64,000 nucleotides of DNA from a virus. The notes beneath the pieces were generated by a model. It saw only the letters and a list, made by a program, of their open reading frames with translations. It had not been told where the DNA came from and did no database searches. Of the stretch, positions 36,302-44,939 are shown in pieces. Within the stretch, counting starts at the first letter, position 1. Every line of letters starts with the position of its first letter. A program made the position numbers and the translations under genes. The DNA lies in IMG/VR virus record IMGVR_UViG_3300013772_000003, positions 1 to 64,000 of that record, one strand, 5' to 3'.

Positions 36302-37318
36302 TTACGATACTTTCAAGAAAGATATAGTTGTAGATGCTGCATTTGTAGTACTTGAATTAGGACCAAATTGCACTGCTGCTGTGTTACCAGCGGCAGCCAT
36401 TAAAGCGATCTTATCGCCGGCACTAACTGCAACTATTACAGTTCTTGACATCTGAGTAGTATTCAGAGTTCCAGACATTGTGTATGGTATTGGTAACATA
36501 CCGGCGACATTTGCTCCTTGATATATCACAATACCTGCATCTGCTGGTCCTGATAAAGGAGTTGCTGCATAACTCATTTGGTACCTACCGGCTGTTGTAA
36601 AAGTAAATATAGTACCAGTACCTCCACCAACGGGACCTACCCCAACTACAGATGTAATACTTGCATCTAATAGATCACCCGTAGTAAATGTTATTGGTTG
36701 TGCTGCTGCAATTGTTCCGGGTTGAGATCCAATTTGAGAATATTGAGCAGAAACTAAAGATGTTCCGCCGCTCGAAACAACACTAAGAGGACTTGCTGCG
36801 GTACCAGTTCCCGTCAAAGTTGTATCTGTTGTTATCCCAGCACAGCCTAAACTACAAGCAAAAGATACCCAAGTGTTACAACCGGTTTTGGTTATCCACA
36901 CAGAACCTCCTGATGCAATAGTAATGGCAGCATTTACAGCTCCTCCATCTATTGTATCGCCTACGCAAGGGAATATGCTTAATGTACCGGGACCTGAATT
37001 CTTTATGATTACAGGACCTGCCGCGTCAAGCGTAACATTTCCTGTGCAACAATTGCAAGAAGATGTAGGCGAACACGGACCTATATTACAAGGAAGGTTT
37101 ACACTGTCCCCTGTTGTTGCTGTTGTTACAATATTTATACCAACGATTAGTAATGTACCCGAAGCTTGACCACCTCCCGCAAATGCGGTTATAGATTGAT
37201 TCATGTTGAATTGGTTAAGTTGGTCTACAATAGCATTCAGTTCCCCATAGTTAGCAAGAGTTGCATCACTTGGTTCAAGTATGTAAGGATTGGGGCGTTT
37301 TGGAGTGAAATGGTTCAT
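36302..37318 (-). CDS. Head fibre / C1q-like decoration protein (338 aa)
   Basis: Short N-terminal anchoring segment (MNHFTPKRPNPYILEPSDAT, NYGELNAIVDQLNQFNM), then a beta-helical or Gly/Thr-rich shaft with a Cys cluster (CNIGPCSPTSSCNCC), and a C-terminal ~140-residue jelly-roll resembling C1q/TNF domains (FTFTTAGRYQMSYAAT, GDKIALMAAAGNTAAV). Short trimeric head fibres next to the capsid gene are known in crAss-like phages. The leader carries ACCAAC and a hairpin at 37378-37403; a terminator follows. The LAGLIDADG gene separates it from the capsid gene. Confidence 0.75.
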   Translation of the reverse strand: MNHFTPKRPNPYILEPSDATLANYGELNAIVDQLNQFNMNQSITAFAGGGQASGTLLIVGINIVTTATTGDSVNLPCNIGPCSPTSSCNCCTGNVTLDAAGPVIIKNSGPGTLSIFPCVGDTIDGGAVNAAITIASGGSVWITKTGCNTWVSFACSLGCAGITTDTTLTGTGTAASPLSVVSSGGTSLVSAQYSQIGSQPGTIAAAQPITFTTGDLLDASITSVVGVGPVGGGTGTIFTFTTAGRYQMSYAATPLSGPADAGIVIYQGANVAGMLPIPYTMSGTLNTTQMSRTVIVAVSAGDKIALMAAAGNTAAVQFGPNSSTTNAASTTISFLKVS

Positions 37319-37377
37319 CTATTATAGTTTTATAATGACGTTGGTTTTTTAAATTTTTTATACTTCTTTTACCGAGT

Positions 37378-37403
37378 ACGGGAACCTTTTTAGGGGCTCC
37401 CGT
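37378..37403 (+). terminator. Strong hairpin with T-run on the plus side
   Basis: 9-bp stem ACGGGAACC/GGCTCCCGT (one G-U) followed on the plus strand by TTTTTCG. It lies between the LAGLIDADG gene stop and the head-fibre leader. On the minus strand there is no T-run, so it may instead be a processing or leader structure of the late message. Confidence 0.5.
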
Positions 37404-37469
37404 TTTTCGATTTTAAAATCCTTCTCGCTTGGAAGTATGGAAGTGGGCGAGGGGATTATTATTTTTATT

Positions 37470-38420
37470 TTAATAGATTATGTTGTATCTTTTTAATATC
37501 TCAAGATATGTTGCGTACTTTCTGTCAAGATAAGTTGTAGAGTCTTTGTAGAGAACTTGAATGACTTTAACCATATCTTGTCCGTAATAGTGAACTTGGT
37601 AATGCCCCAACCCTTCCGCCTTGCTGGGATACTTATCTTTTATTCCCGCCTCTTTGCTACAAAAAATTATAAAATCAAAGACGGTTTCCAAAGTACCACA
37701 AAGCATCATTTGAGGAGTATCTTTGCGATTATAAACTCCTCCGTCCCCATCTACCGCCCCTCTCCAAAAGTCTCTCGACCATTTTAAGTCGGGATGTGGT
37801 TTGGCTGTGTAACTTTTCGCACTATCAAAACCGAGTTCTCTCAAACGATCATACATTCTTTTTGAATATACCCTAAGTCGAGCTATATCTTTGTTTTTAG
37901 GAAAGTCTATTGTTTTGTTACATCCCAAAAACTCTCTATACTTCTCAACGTGCTTTACATCATTAGAGTGTATGCCTAACTCTATCCCAACCTCCTTACC
38001 TAACTGGCGAACGTGCCCATCAGCGTAAAGAAATCCTACCCAGTACAATGCGTCAGGAGTCAGTACATCAAAACAATTTTCGTTTAAAACGCTTCCCCAC
38101 CGCAGTCTCCATTGGTCGGATTTAGTTTTATACTTAACTTCTTTTGTTTTAAGAAGGTTTCGAATTGTCTTCCGGGTTAAACCCAAAGTTTGCTCTATAT
38201 AGATTTGAGGCTTACCTTGCTCATACAGCTCTATGACCTGTTTGAGTTTTTCTTGGTACCTCTCCGCTTCTGCAGCAACATAATCAATTTCAAAGAACGA
38301 TAATACTTTTTTTACTGTTTGTTGTGATGAGGAAGTGAGTTCACAAATTTTGGTGAGAATCACTCCCTCATTATACAACTTTAATATTAATTCGGACTTC
38401 TCTCTGCTTTTCTGATACAT
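37470..38420 (-). CDS. LAGLIDADG homing endonuclease with N-terminal HTH segments
   Basis: 316 aa. Two helix-turn-helix-like segments occupy residues ~23-43 (TKICELTSSSQQTVKKVL) and ~74-91 (YIEQTLGLTRKTIRNLLK). Two LAGLIDADG motifs follow: LYWVGFLYADGH (~125-136) and FWRGAVDGDGGV (~214-225), each with its catalytic acidic residue. The protein would cut a long target in DNA lacking the insertion and spread by repair. It is free-standing, between capsid and head-fibre genes, with its own promoter (38436-38465). No intron or intein is apparent in the neighbours. Confidence 0.9.
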   Translation of the reverse strand: MYQKSREKSELILKLYNEGVILTKICELTSSSQQTVKKVLSFFEIDYVAAEAERYQEKLKQVIELYEQGKPQIYIEQTLGLTRKTIRNLLKTKEVKYKTKSDQWRLRWGSVLNENCFDVLTPDALYWVGFLYADGHVRQLGKEVGIELGIHSNDVKHVEKYREFLGCNKTIDFPKNKDIARLRVYSKRMYDRLRELGFDSAKSYTAKPHPDLKWSRDFWRGAVDGDGGVYNRKDTPQMMLCGTLETVFDFIIFCSKEAGIKDKYPSKAEGLGHYQVHYYGQDMVKVIQVLYKDSTTYLDRKYATYLEILKRYNIIY

Positions 38421-38435
38421 ATCCTTATATTTCTA

Positions 38436-38465
38436 CAAAGATATGAAAAGTAATTTAAAATCCAA
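38436..38465 (-). promoter_or_regulatory. Promoter TTG-N19-TATCTTTG for the LAGLIDADG gene
   Basis: TATCTTTG at 38436-38443 and TTG at 38463-38465 on the minus strand, spaced 19 bases: a full match to the Bacteroidetes primary promoter. It lies in the 59-base gap after the capsid gene. Confidence 0.75.
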
Positions 38466-38479
38466 TAACTATTTTATCA

Positions 38480-40114
38480 TCACATACTAAAACCCGTAAT
38501 TGGGTTCTTCAACGTGATTTTTAATATCTTACTCGGATCTTTTACCCAAACCGCTTTGTGAGCCTGCTGCATAAACACTCTGAATCCAGAGAATTCTCCG
38601 CTTGACTGATGTCCATTGCGACCTAAGTAGTCCATAGTACCGTTTTGGTATCTCCAACGTAAAGCACCAGCATCTCCTTCTTTTTGTAACAGGAAGATGT
38701 TGTCGTTCGTGTTGTTAGTTACGTCAAAAATCAAGAAACTATAAGAAGATAATGGATACCCGTCGATCAACGGATTCTCAATATCGTTCGTGTTAAAGTT
38801 GTCTAACGCCGGGTTAATTTTGAAAGTCAAATTAGCCAAGAAAGGAATTTTGTACTTAGTGTACGCATATCCGAATCCTAAGTTCATGCTCTGACCTTGG
38901 ATTGCTCCGATACCGTCTTTCTCCGCTGCTTGGATAAGGAATCCAGCACTTGCTGCTTCCTGCGCGATAAGTTCGTTTACCATACGCATTCCTCCCATAC
39001 CTGTTTGCACTTCGATTTCGCGAAGAGAATCAGGACCGGTTAAACCCACACGACCCGCGTAGAAGTTGTATAACTGAGAACGGAATAAATCAAGAGAGAA
39101 GCTTGCTTTGTTGTAAACATATTTGTATGCGCTGTCTAACTGCTTCCAAAGACCAGTTGACATACGTAAATCATCAGCACCATCGCGCTGAATACGTCCA
39201 CCTTTACCCCACATCAAATAAGTTTCGATGTCAAGAGCCACTTTAGAAACGTGAGCCGCTTCCATTGCAGTTAAGAAAGTATAAGATAAACGTCCATCAG
39301 CATAAGCGTCTTTCATATACGCACCACCTTTCTTCGCTTTTAACTGCTCAAGAGAGGTGATTGTTGCGATTGAAGGATCGTTTTTATCCTTGATGTTCCA
39401 AATTTCTGTTACGTTTAACGCCCCTTGTGCGCTTACTCCGTTTTTTGCCATTAAAGCTGCACGATCAGTCACTGTAAAGTGAGCGTTAGCATCAGTTTGC
39501 CCAACGAAGTTGTACCACTGACGAGCGCCTGAACGAATCGAAACGTCATCATATTTACCCGGATACTCTCCAGTAGCACTTGTTACACGAAACACCTTAG
39601 TTCCATTAGCAAGATACTTATTATCCAAGAAATTTACGTTTGCGTTATTCACCAAACGAACTGTGTAAATAAATCCATCACCTATTGGTAAAATAGGATC
39701 AGCAGTCACATACATCTCAGCACCGTTGAATTTATCGAAGGTGAAGATTGCGCTGTGACCAAACTCCTGACGGTTTAATTTCACACGGAAAGTGCTTCCG
39801 TCAATACCTTTTGTGGTATTTGATGGATCAATGTCCTCAATGATATAAGGAAGATCCTGAGAAATTGGAGTTTCCCAAGTATATTCTCCGCGAATACCGG
39901 CAACTTTGATTGTGTTTTTTCCTCCAAAAGAAGAAAATTGATATAAAGGCATCTCGACTTTTTGAGTCATTGCCCAAATATCCACAGGACCTAAATCCAT
40001 AGGTTTCACATCATGCAACATATTGCGCATGTGGTAAGAGTCAATGTGAGAAGACGCATTCAGTGTTGTGTCTCGTAGGAATATCCCCGAGCCGGAGAAA
40101 TTAGGAGTTGCCAT
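38480..40114 (-). CDS. Major capsid protein (544 aa)
   Basis: Position after portal and scaffold-like genes, length and composition fit the HK97-fold major capsid protein of crAss-like phages. Features: N-terminal GSGIFLRDTTLNASSHIDSY, IWAMTQKVEMPLYQFSSFGG, EYTWETPISQDLPYIIEDID, and a beta-rich C-terminus with SSYSFLIFDVTNN. No cleavage site is evident. The ATG is preceded by an ACTCCAC leader at 40117-40123. Fold assignment is by context and remembered family resemblance. Confidence 0.85.
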   Translation of the reverse strand: MATPNFSGSGIFLRDTTLNASSHIDSYHMRNMLHDVKPMDLGPVDIWAMTQKVEMPLYQFSSFGGKNTIKVAGIRGEYTWETPISQDLPYIIEDIDPSNTTKGIDGSTFRVKLNRQEFGHSAIFTFDKFNGAEMYVTADPILPIGDGFIYTVRLVNNANVNFLDNKYLANGTKVFRVTSATGEYPGKYDDVSIRSGARQWYNFVGQTDANAHFTVTDRAALMAKNGVSAQGALNVTEIWNIKDKNDPSIATITSLEQLKAKKGGAYMKDAYADGRLSYTFLTAMEAAHVSKVALDIETYLMWGKGGRIQRDGADDLRMSTGLWKQLDSAYKYVYNKASFSLDLFRSQLYNFYAGRVGLTGPDSLREIEVQTGMGGMRMVNELIAQEAASAGFLIQAAEKDGIGAIQGQSMNLGFGYAYTKYKIPFLANLTFKINPALDNFNTNDIENPLIDGYPLSSYSFLIFDVTNNTNDNIFLLQKEGDAGALRWRYQNGTMDYLGRNGHQSSGEFSGFRVFMQQAHKAVWVKDPSKILKITLKNPITGFSM

Positions 40115-40158
40115 TTGTGGAGTTTTTAGTTGTTAAGTTGTTGTTTTTTTTGTTTAGT

Positions 40159-41469
40159 TTAATCTCGTTTAAAAGGATTAACCGGATCTCGACGTTTCAG
40201 CGTCTTGACCGTTCTTCCTGCGGCTGCGTCATCGTCATCCTCTGTTGTAGATGCATTACGACTTGCCTGTTCAATTTTTAATTTTTTTACTGTCTCTGTT
40301 ACCTTTGCAGTAGCTCCTTGTTCGCGTGCTTTAGCAAGAAATCCTTCTTTATCTTTTAGAATCCATGCCACCAAAGCAACAGTTTCTAAATCCCGATTTT
40401 TACCAAATTGTTTGCTTTCCAGAAGATACGCCATTTCGTTAGCCTGCCTTCCGTTCATATCTGTAAACTTAGGAAGTACTAATGCGTGATATAATCCTTT
40501 TTGTGTCTTATCGTCCAACTTCAACCCCCCAAGTACTTTAGGAGCTAACGTATTGAAAACATTATCCATATATTCAGCCGCTCCTGCTTCTGCATTTCTG
40601 CGAGCCTGTTCCACCCTTTTCACGTTTTGTTCAATTCTTTGTTGTTGAGCAGAATCTAATTTGGGTTTAAACTGTTTTGCTTTTTTCTCAAGTTCTTCTT
40701 TATCTTTAAGGGACGCAATCTCTTCGTCAAGCTCTTCGGGAGAGGAATTGTCTCTCATCTGCAAATAATTGCGTACAATAGCTTCTTGCCCCTCCTCAGT
40801 TTCTACATCAAGGTTTGTTGTATCAGCAACCTGAGTTACCACTCTTAAAATATGATGTACATCCTGAGCAGTGTACCCCCCTTTAGCCCCCTTTAAGTTC
40901 TCTAAATAAACAAATGCGGTTTGAAACTCTTCCGGTAATGAATCAAAAAAAGCAACAGGAATCTCTTCCTTTACTTTATCTTCACGATGCGCAAGATTGA
41001 GTTCAATAAATTCTTTGTAGTCATCCTTAGTCCACTCTTCCATAGGCTTTGGATCATCCAACGCGACAAACTTTTCTTCTTTTATAAGTTCGCTCATCAA
41101 CTGTTGAAGTCCACCTTTTTGAAATTCTGGACGACCTTTTTTCTTTTTTTCTTCCTCAGTGTCTTCGTTCTGAGCTTCTGCTATAATATCTGCAGCACTT
41201 TTATCTTTATCCTTATCTACAGCTAAAAGTTCAGCAGCTTTTTTATCAGCCTCTGCTTTTACAGTGTCTGCAGCTTTCTTCTTGTCGTCAGCTATTTCTT
41301 TTTCAAGTGCTGCTGCGTCAAGAGGCTCGTCAGTGTCTCTTGTAAATGACTTTTTTTCTGTGGTTTGGGTGATAACATTCTCACCAGTGGCAATACCTAA
41401 TAACTCAGCGACAGCTTGGTTATCCAAGGTAACTTGTGAAATCTCGGTATTTTCGGTATTGTCTGCCAT
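40159..41469 (-). CDS. Scaffold-like / head assembly protein (436 aa)
   Basis: Acidic and Lys-rich, predicted mostly helical: residues ~40-115 are low-complexity Asp/Glu/Lys/Ala (KEIADDKKKAADTVKAEADK), the centre is ordered (DDYKEFIELNLAHREDKV), and residues ~250-320 form a further charged helix (EEIASLKDKEELEKKAKQF). Ends basic (VKTLKRRDPVNPFKRD). This composition and the slot between portal and capsid genes are typical of scaffolding proteins. The leader contains two ACCAAC copies. Confidence 0.75.
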   Translation of the reverse strand: MADNTENTEISQVTLDNQAVAELLGIATGENVITQTTEKKSFTRDTDEPLDAAALEKEIADDKKKAADTVKAEADKKAAELLAVDKDKDKSAADIIAEAQNEDTEEEKKKKGRPEFQKGGLQQLMSELIKEEKFVALDDPKPMEEWTKDDYKEFIELNLAHREDKVKEEIPVAFFDSLPEEFQTAFVYLENLKGAKGGYTAQDVHHILRVVTQVADTTNLDVETEEGQEAIVRNYLQMRDNSSPEELDEEIASLKDKEELEKKAKQFKPKLDSAQQQRIEQNVKRVEQARRNAEAGAAEYMDNVFNTLAPKVLGGLKLDDKTQKGLYHALVLPKFTDMNGRQANEMAYLLESKQFGKNRDLETVALVAWILKDKEGFLAKAREQGATAKVTETVKKLKIEQASRNASTTEDDDDAAAGRTVKTLKRRDPVNPFKRD

Positions 41470-41562
41470 ACTATTGTTGGTTTAGTTGGTTTTTTGTCTT
41501 AGGTTTTACCCCAATACAAAGCAAAAATAAATAATAATTGTGTAGAAGTATGAGGAAAGTTA

Positions 41563-42117
41563 TTAACAGGCGACTTTAAAGTTTAAATTTGCAAATTCTC
41601 CAAAATGTTTTTGTGCAGCAGAATCATAAGCCATTGCTGCCATTAATTCTCCTTCTGGAGTGAAAGGAAAAAGTCCTAATCTTATCTTTGTTCTATCGGG
41701 ACATATTTGCGATAACCAGTAAGTATACTCATACTCTCTAATTCCGGGCTTTCTTTTATTTGTACGAACACACTTCTGTATATACTTACACACTCCTAAA
41801 AACCCAGAGCTACTACCCGCTCTTGAAATTGTATTTACTGCATTTTGCTTTGGAGTAGCTATTCGTAAGTTTTTTCGTTGGTTATCTAATGTATCATGAT
41901 TCTCGTGGTCTACAACCTTCTTATCCCCCTTAATACATCCCATAAGTTGCCGGTGCATTTTTATGTGATTACGTGTCCCGTCCCTACGCTCCGCATACCA
42001 AGCAGGCGCTTTACGACTCTCATCCCGATGCGCAAACCACTTCCATTGCATCAAGAAATCATAATCCTCGTCATCTACTTGTGCAAATTTTCCTTGTGTT
42101 AGCGGAATTAATTTCAT
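41563..42117 (-). CDS. HNH homing endonuclease with AP2-like DNA-binding domain (184 aa)
   Basis: N-terminal VDDEDYDFLMQWKWFAHRD is the usual start of HNH-AP2 phage endonucleases. The HNH core follows at ~50-90 (KMHRQLMG, VVDHENHDTLDNQRKNLRIA), with NAVNTISRAGSSSGFLGVCK leading into the C-terminal AP2-like domain (TKIRLGLFPFTPEGELMAAM, AYDSAAQKHFGEFANLNF). The ATG overlaps the portal gene's end by 4 bases, so it is translated by coupling to portal. Related to the gene at 62867-63346. Confidence 0.9.
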   Translation of the reverse strand: MKLIPLTQGKFAQVDDEDYDFLMQWKWFAHRDESRKAPAWYAERRDGTRNHIKMHRQLMGCIKGDKKVVDHENHDTLDNQRKNLRIATPKQNAVNTISRAGSSSGFLGVCKYIQKCVRTNKRKPGIREYEYTYWLSQICPDRTKIRLGLFPFTPEGELMAAMAYDSAAQKHFGEFANLNFKVAC

Positions 42118-44888
42118 TTCTTTTTTGTTTTGTTTTTAGCAGCAAGTTCTGATTTTGATTTATTTTCTTTGGCTATTTGTAAATCTATGTTTTTCATCTG
42201 CATCTGTAACGCCATTTTCTCTCGCTGCACCTGCTGCTTGTCATTATTTAAAAGCTGTTTAGATTGCTCTTTGCTTTTTTCCAAATTCATTTGTTCGGTG
42301 AATGCGTCTTGTTTTTGTATTAAGCCCATTGCATCAAGAAATTCATTCTGCCCATTCGCGTCCACATCAACCGCACTACCATAACCAGCAGCACGTATCT
42401 CAGCAACAAGAACATTATTCTTCTCTCTGTTCGCTGCTAACACAGCCTCTCTATCATAAGCTAATTGGGATTCTTTTGCTATAGCTTCGTTTTGTGCATC
42501 CTGCATTTGTTGTTCATGCGCACGCTCTTCCTCTTTTGCCTTGGACGTTTTTTCTTCTATAGTTTTGAGTACGTGCATAACTTCCGCCTTAGAATCACCG
42601 TTAAACATCAGATCTCCTAAATCGTATATGGTAGCACCCGTAGTATTGTTAGTCATCGCCTGCTTCTTAAATTCTTCAAGAAGAGTTCTTGTCATTGAGT
42701 CCGTTGTACATTCCACGCCGATTTGGGCAAGAAGCAACTCTGTTCCGTTGATTTCAAAATTCACACGCTCATCTTTAGATGTCACGTACTGCAATCGTAT
42801 AGAAGGTTTGGTAGACTGATAAAACTGAGCAAGGTCTGTTCTCATCTGATGGACCCTTGGGAGTAAACGATCTGTATACCTTGTGAAATAAGGCTCTGTT
42901 TGTGCATAAGAAGCGTTCAGATTCTGTTCCGCACCGGTTGCAGTCTGTCTGCCCAACTCTTGTCCCATACGCTGAGGAGTCACTCCTATTGAAGAATATG
43001 CTTCCTGTTTAAAATGGTTTGCAAGATTGATACGACTTAATAGACGCTGCGTCTGTGACAGATCAAGTTGAGCATACGGCTGTCCACTTATCTGTCCTTC
43101 CATATTAGCAACAGAGGTATCAATGGGAATTACTCCAAAATTCTTTGCAGCTACAAAAGCTTTTGCAAAGTTGTTTTTTCCCCAATCCTCTCCAAGAGAA
43201 TGTTGTGGAAGTGCATTTTGATCAAGCATAATAACAGTACCAATCTCGTCGATCAGGATGTCCTGAATCTGATTGTTCACCATATTGTACCCCACCTGAA
43301 ACGGTTTCAATAAGTCTACAAGAGAAATAGAACGAGTATTATAGTCAGAAAATACTGCACCCTCAACCGGCAACTTACACCCGTAAAGCGTTTTGTCCCC
43401 CTTAAATTGAAACTTCAAGGGACCCATTTGGTTTTGATTTATTCCAAGATAGAGTGGATTCACTCCGCCGGGATTCTTCATTCCCCACCAACTTGGACGG
43501 TTAGGACCTATTTTAAGTCCTCCCCATGTTTGGTTAATCCAAATCCATTCTATGTGCTCACCAAAAACCAATGTGTCAGCATCTTTGTTTTTTAGCAGGA
43601 GGTTGTTGTAAACCGGATGATCGGTCACTTTATAGTCCTCATCAACGATGTCTGTAATTGTTTCCCCGTTCTCCTTAATCTTTGTAAGATGCCCTACCTT
43701 ACGCTGAGATTTCCAATAAATAGTAGATGCGCGTAATAAAAACGTAGAGCCCAAATCCGTGTAATCTTCCTGCTGACTCATTATCCAATTGATAATATCG
43801 CCATTATTGGCATCTAAATCGCGGGTAGAAACAAGTTGTCTGTAAGCTAAACCCGGAGGTGCTGTGTTCCACTCATGGCTTTGCGTAGCATCATAATATG
43901 ATCCATCGTTTTGGTACCCGGATAATCCATAACCAACAGCTCTAACAGGGTAAAGTATCTCCAAAGATTCCAATTGCTCTGCGGTCATTAACCATCCATA
44001 CTTATCTACAACGTCTGCCACGGTAAGCATTTCTACGTTTCCTACATAATTACCTTCGGACACGTAACGAACCGAAGGAGACTTATGGTAAAAGGTTGTA
44101 ACCGGGTTCCATGCCTCAATATCATAATCATCTTCCAACATACGGAAGTGAAAAAAAGCTCTGTCGGCAGACAGGCTATTACTAAAGTTAAGTTCCTCTA
44201 ACTCTTTTAATTTAAAATGCGCTGTATCTGCGTGGAATTGGTGCATCGCCCACTGCTCTGACATACTGCGATAAGTCTTACTGTAAAATTGGTGTATCTC
44301 AGGAAGCGACTTCAAACTGTCTGGGGAAAGCTGTTGCTTCATCTGCTCCTGAACCTGTGGATCATTCGGGTCAAGTCCTTGTTGAATCATATTGTTCAAC
44401 ATTTGCTTCTCCGCGTCTGCCATAAGCACGTCACTTATTTGAGAAATTTTTTGAGCGTCTTTTTCGTTTTGTGAAAACTCATCGGTGTTATAAAAAGTAA
44501 TTTTACTGTTTCGTTTTGCAAACTCAGAGCAGAAAGTATTTATGATTGGAGGAATGAGGGGATAAAAACCAAGCTCCAAACCGATAGGCGCTTCTTTCTG
44601 TGTAAGAACTTCTGCAAGGTCGCGCATCTCATTATCCTGAACAACCATGTAATCACTGTTGTCAATAATTCCTTTGGACAGTTTATAATTTTTCATCAGT
44701 CGCGGAGCGTTGCGACGTATTTGTTTTAGTCCGTTCCATTCTAAAAAATCTATGGTGCTCGCTAAATGTTCGGGTGTTTTATCTTTGCGAGGAAGCATCT
44801 GAATCGGCATACTAAGAACGCCCATAGAATTAGTCTCTGGCGAAGCTTTCTTTCCTTTGAACAAATCGTAACTTGACAAAACTTGCAT
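42114..44888 (-). CDS. Portal protein (924 aa)
   Basis: Directly follows the terminase gene. Large portal with N-terminal helical region (NGLKQIRRNAPRLMKNYKLS), central NPVTTFYHKSPSVRYVSEGN, LYGCKLPVEGAVFSDYNTRS, and SIGVTPQRMGQELGRQTATG, a stretch typical of portal wing/stem regions; the C-terminal ~200 residues are Gln/Lys/Glu-rich coiled coil (barrel extension). Long, as in crAss-like phages. It has a TATATTTG box (44913-44920) and an ACTCCAC leader. The HNH-AP2 gene is coupled to its stop codon. Confidence 0.88.
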   Translation of the reverse strand: MQVLSSYDLFKGKKASPETNSMGVLSMPIQMLPRKDKTPEHLASTIDFLEWNGLKQIRRNAPRLMKNYKLSKGIIDNSDYMVVQDNEMRDLAEVLTQKEAPIGLELGFYPLIPPIINTFCSEFAKRNSKITFYNTDEFSQNEKDAQKISQISDVLMADAEKQMLNNMIQQGLDPNDPQVQEQMKQQLSPDSLKSLPEIHQFYSKTYRSMSEQWAMHQFHADTAHFKLKELEELNFSNSLSADRAFFHFRMLEDDYDIEAWNPVTTFYHKSPSVRYVSEGNYVGNVEMLTVADVVDKYGWLMTAEQLESLEILYPVRAVGYGLSGYQNDGSYYDATQSHEWNTAPPGLAYRQLVSTRDLDANNGDIINWIMSQQEDYTDLGSTFLLRASTIYWKSQRKVGHLTKIKENGETITDIVDEDYKVTDHPVYNNLLLKNKDADTLVFGEHIEWIWINQTWGGLKIGPNRPSWWGMKNPGGVNPLYLGINQNQMGPLKFQFKGDKTLYGCKLPVEGAVFSDYNTRSISLVDLLKPFQVGYNMVNNQIQDILIDEIGTVIMLDQNALPQHSLGEDWGKNNFAKAFVAAKNFGVIPIDTSVANMEGQISGQPYAQLDLSQTQRLLSRINLANHFKQEAYSSIGVTPQRMGQELGRQTATGAEQNLNASYAQTEPYFTRYTDRLLPRVHQMRTDLAQFYQSTKPSIRLQYVTSKDERVNFEINGTELLLAQIGVECTTDSMTRTLLEEFKKQAMTNNTTGATIYDLGDLMFNGDSKAEVMHVLKTIEEKTSKAKEEERAHEQQMQDAQNEAIAKESQLAYDREAVLAANREKNNVLVAEIRAAGYGSAVDVDANGQNEFLDAMGLIQKQDAFTEQMNLEKSKEQSKQLLNNDKQQVQREKMALQMQMKNIDLQIAKENKSKSELAAKNKTKKK

Positions 44889-44912
44889 GGTGTGGAGTAT
44901 TAGATATTGTTA

Positions 44913-44920
44913 CAAATATA
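44913..44920 (-). promoter_or_regulatory. -7 box TATATTTG before portal
   Basis: TAnnTTTG match on the minus strand, followed after 14 bases by ACTCCAC (44892-44898) and the ATG. No convincing -33 box. Confidence 0.5.
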
Positions 44921-44939
44921 ATTCATTTTATTTTAAACC

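Noticed and set aside
41563-42117. Intron or intein in the portal gene
   Set aside because: The portal frame is complete and continuous; the HNH gene simply overlaps its stop codon.
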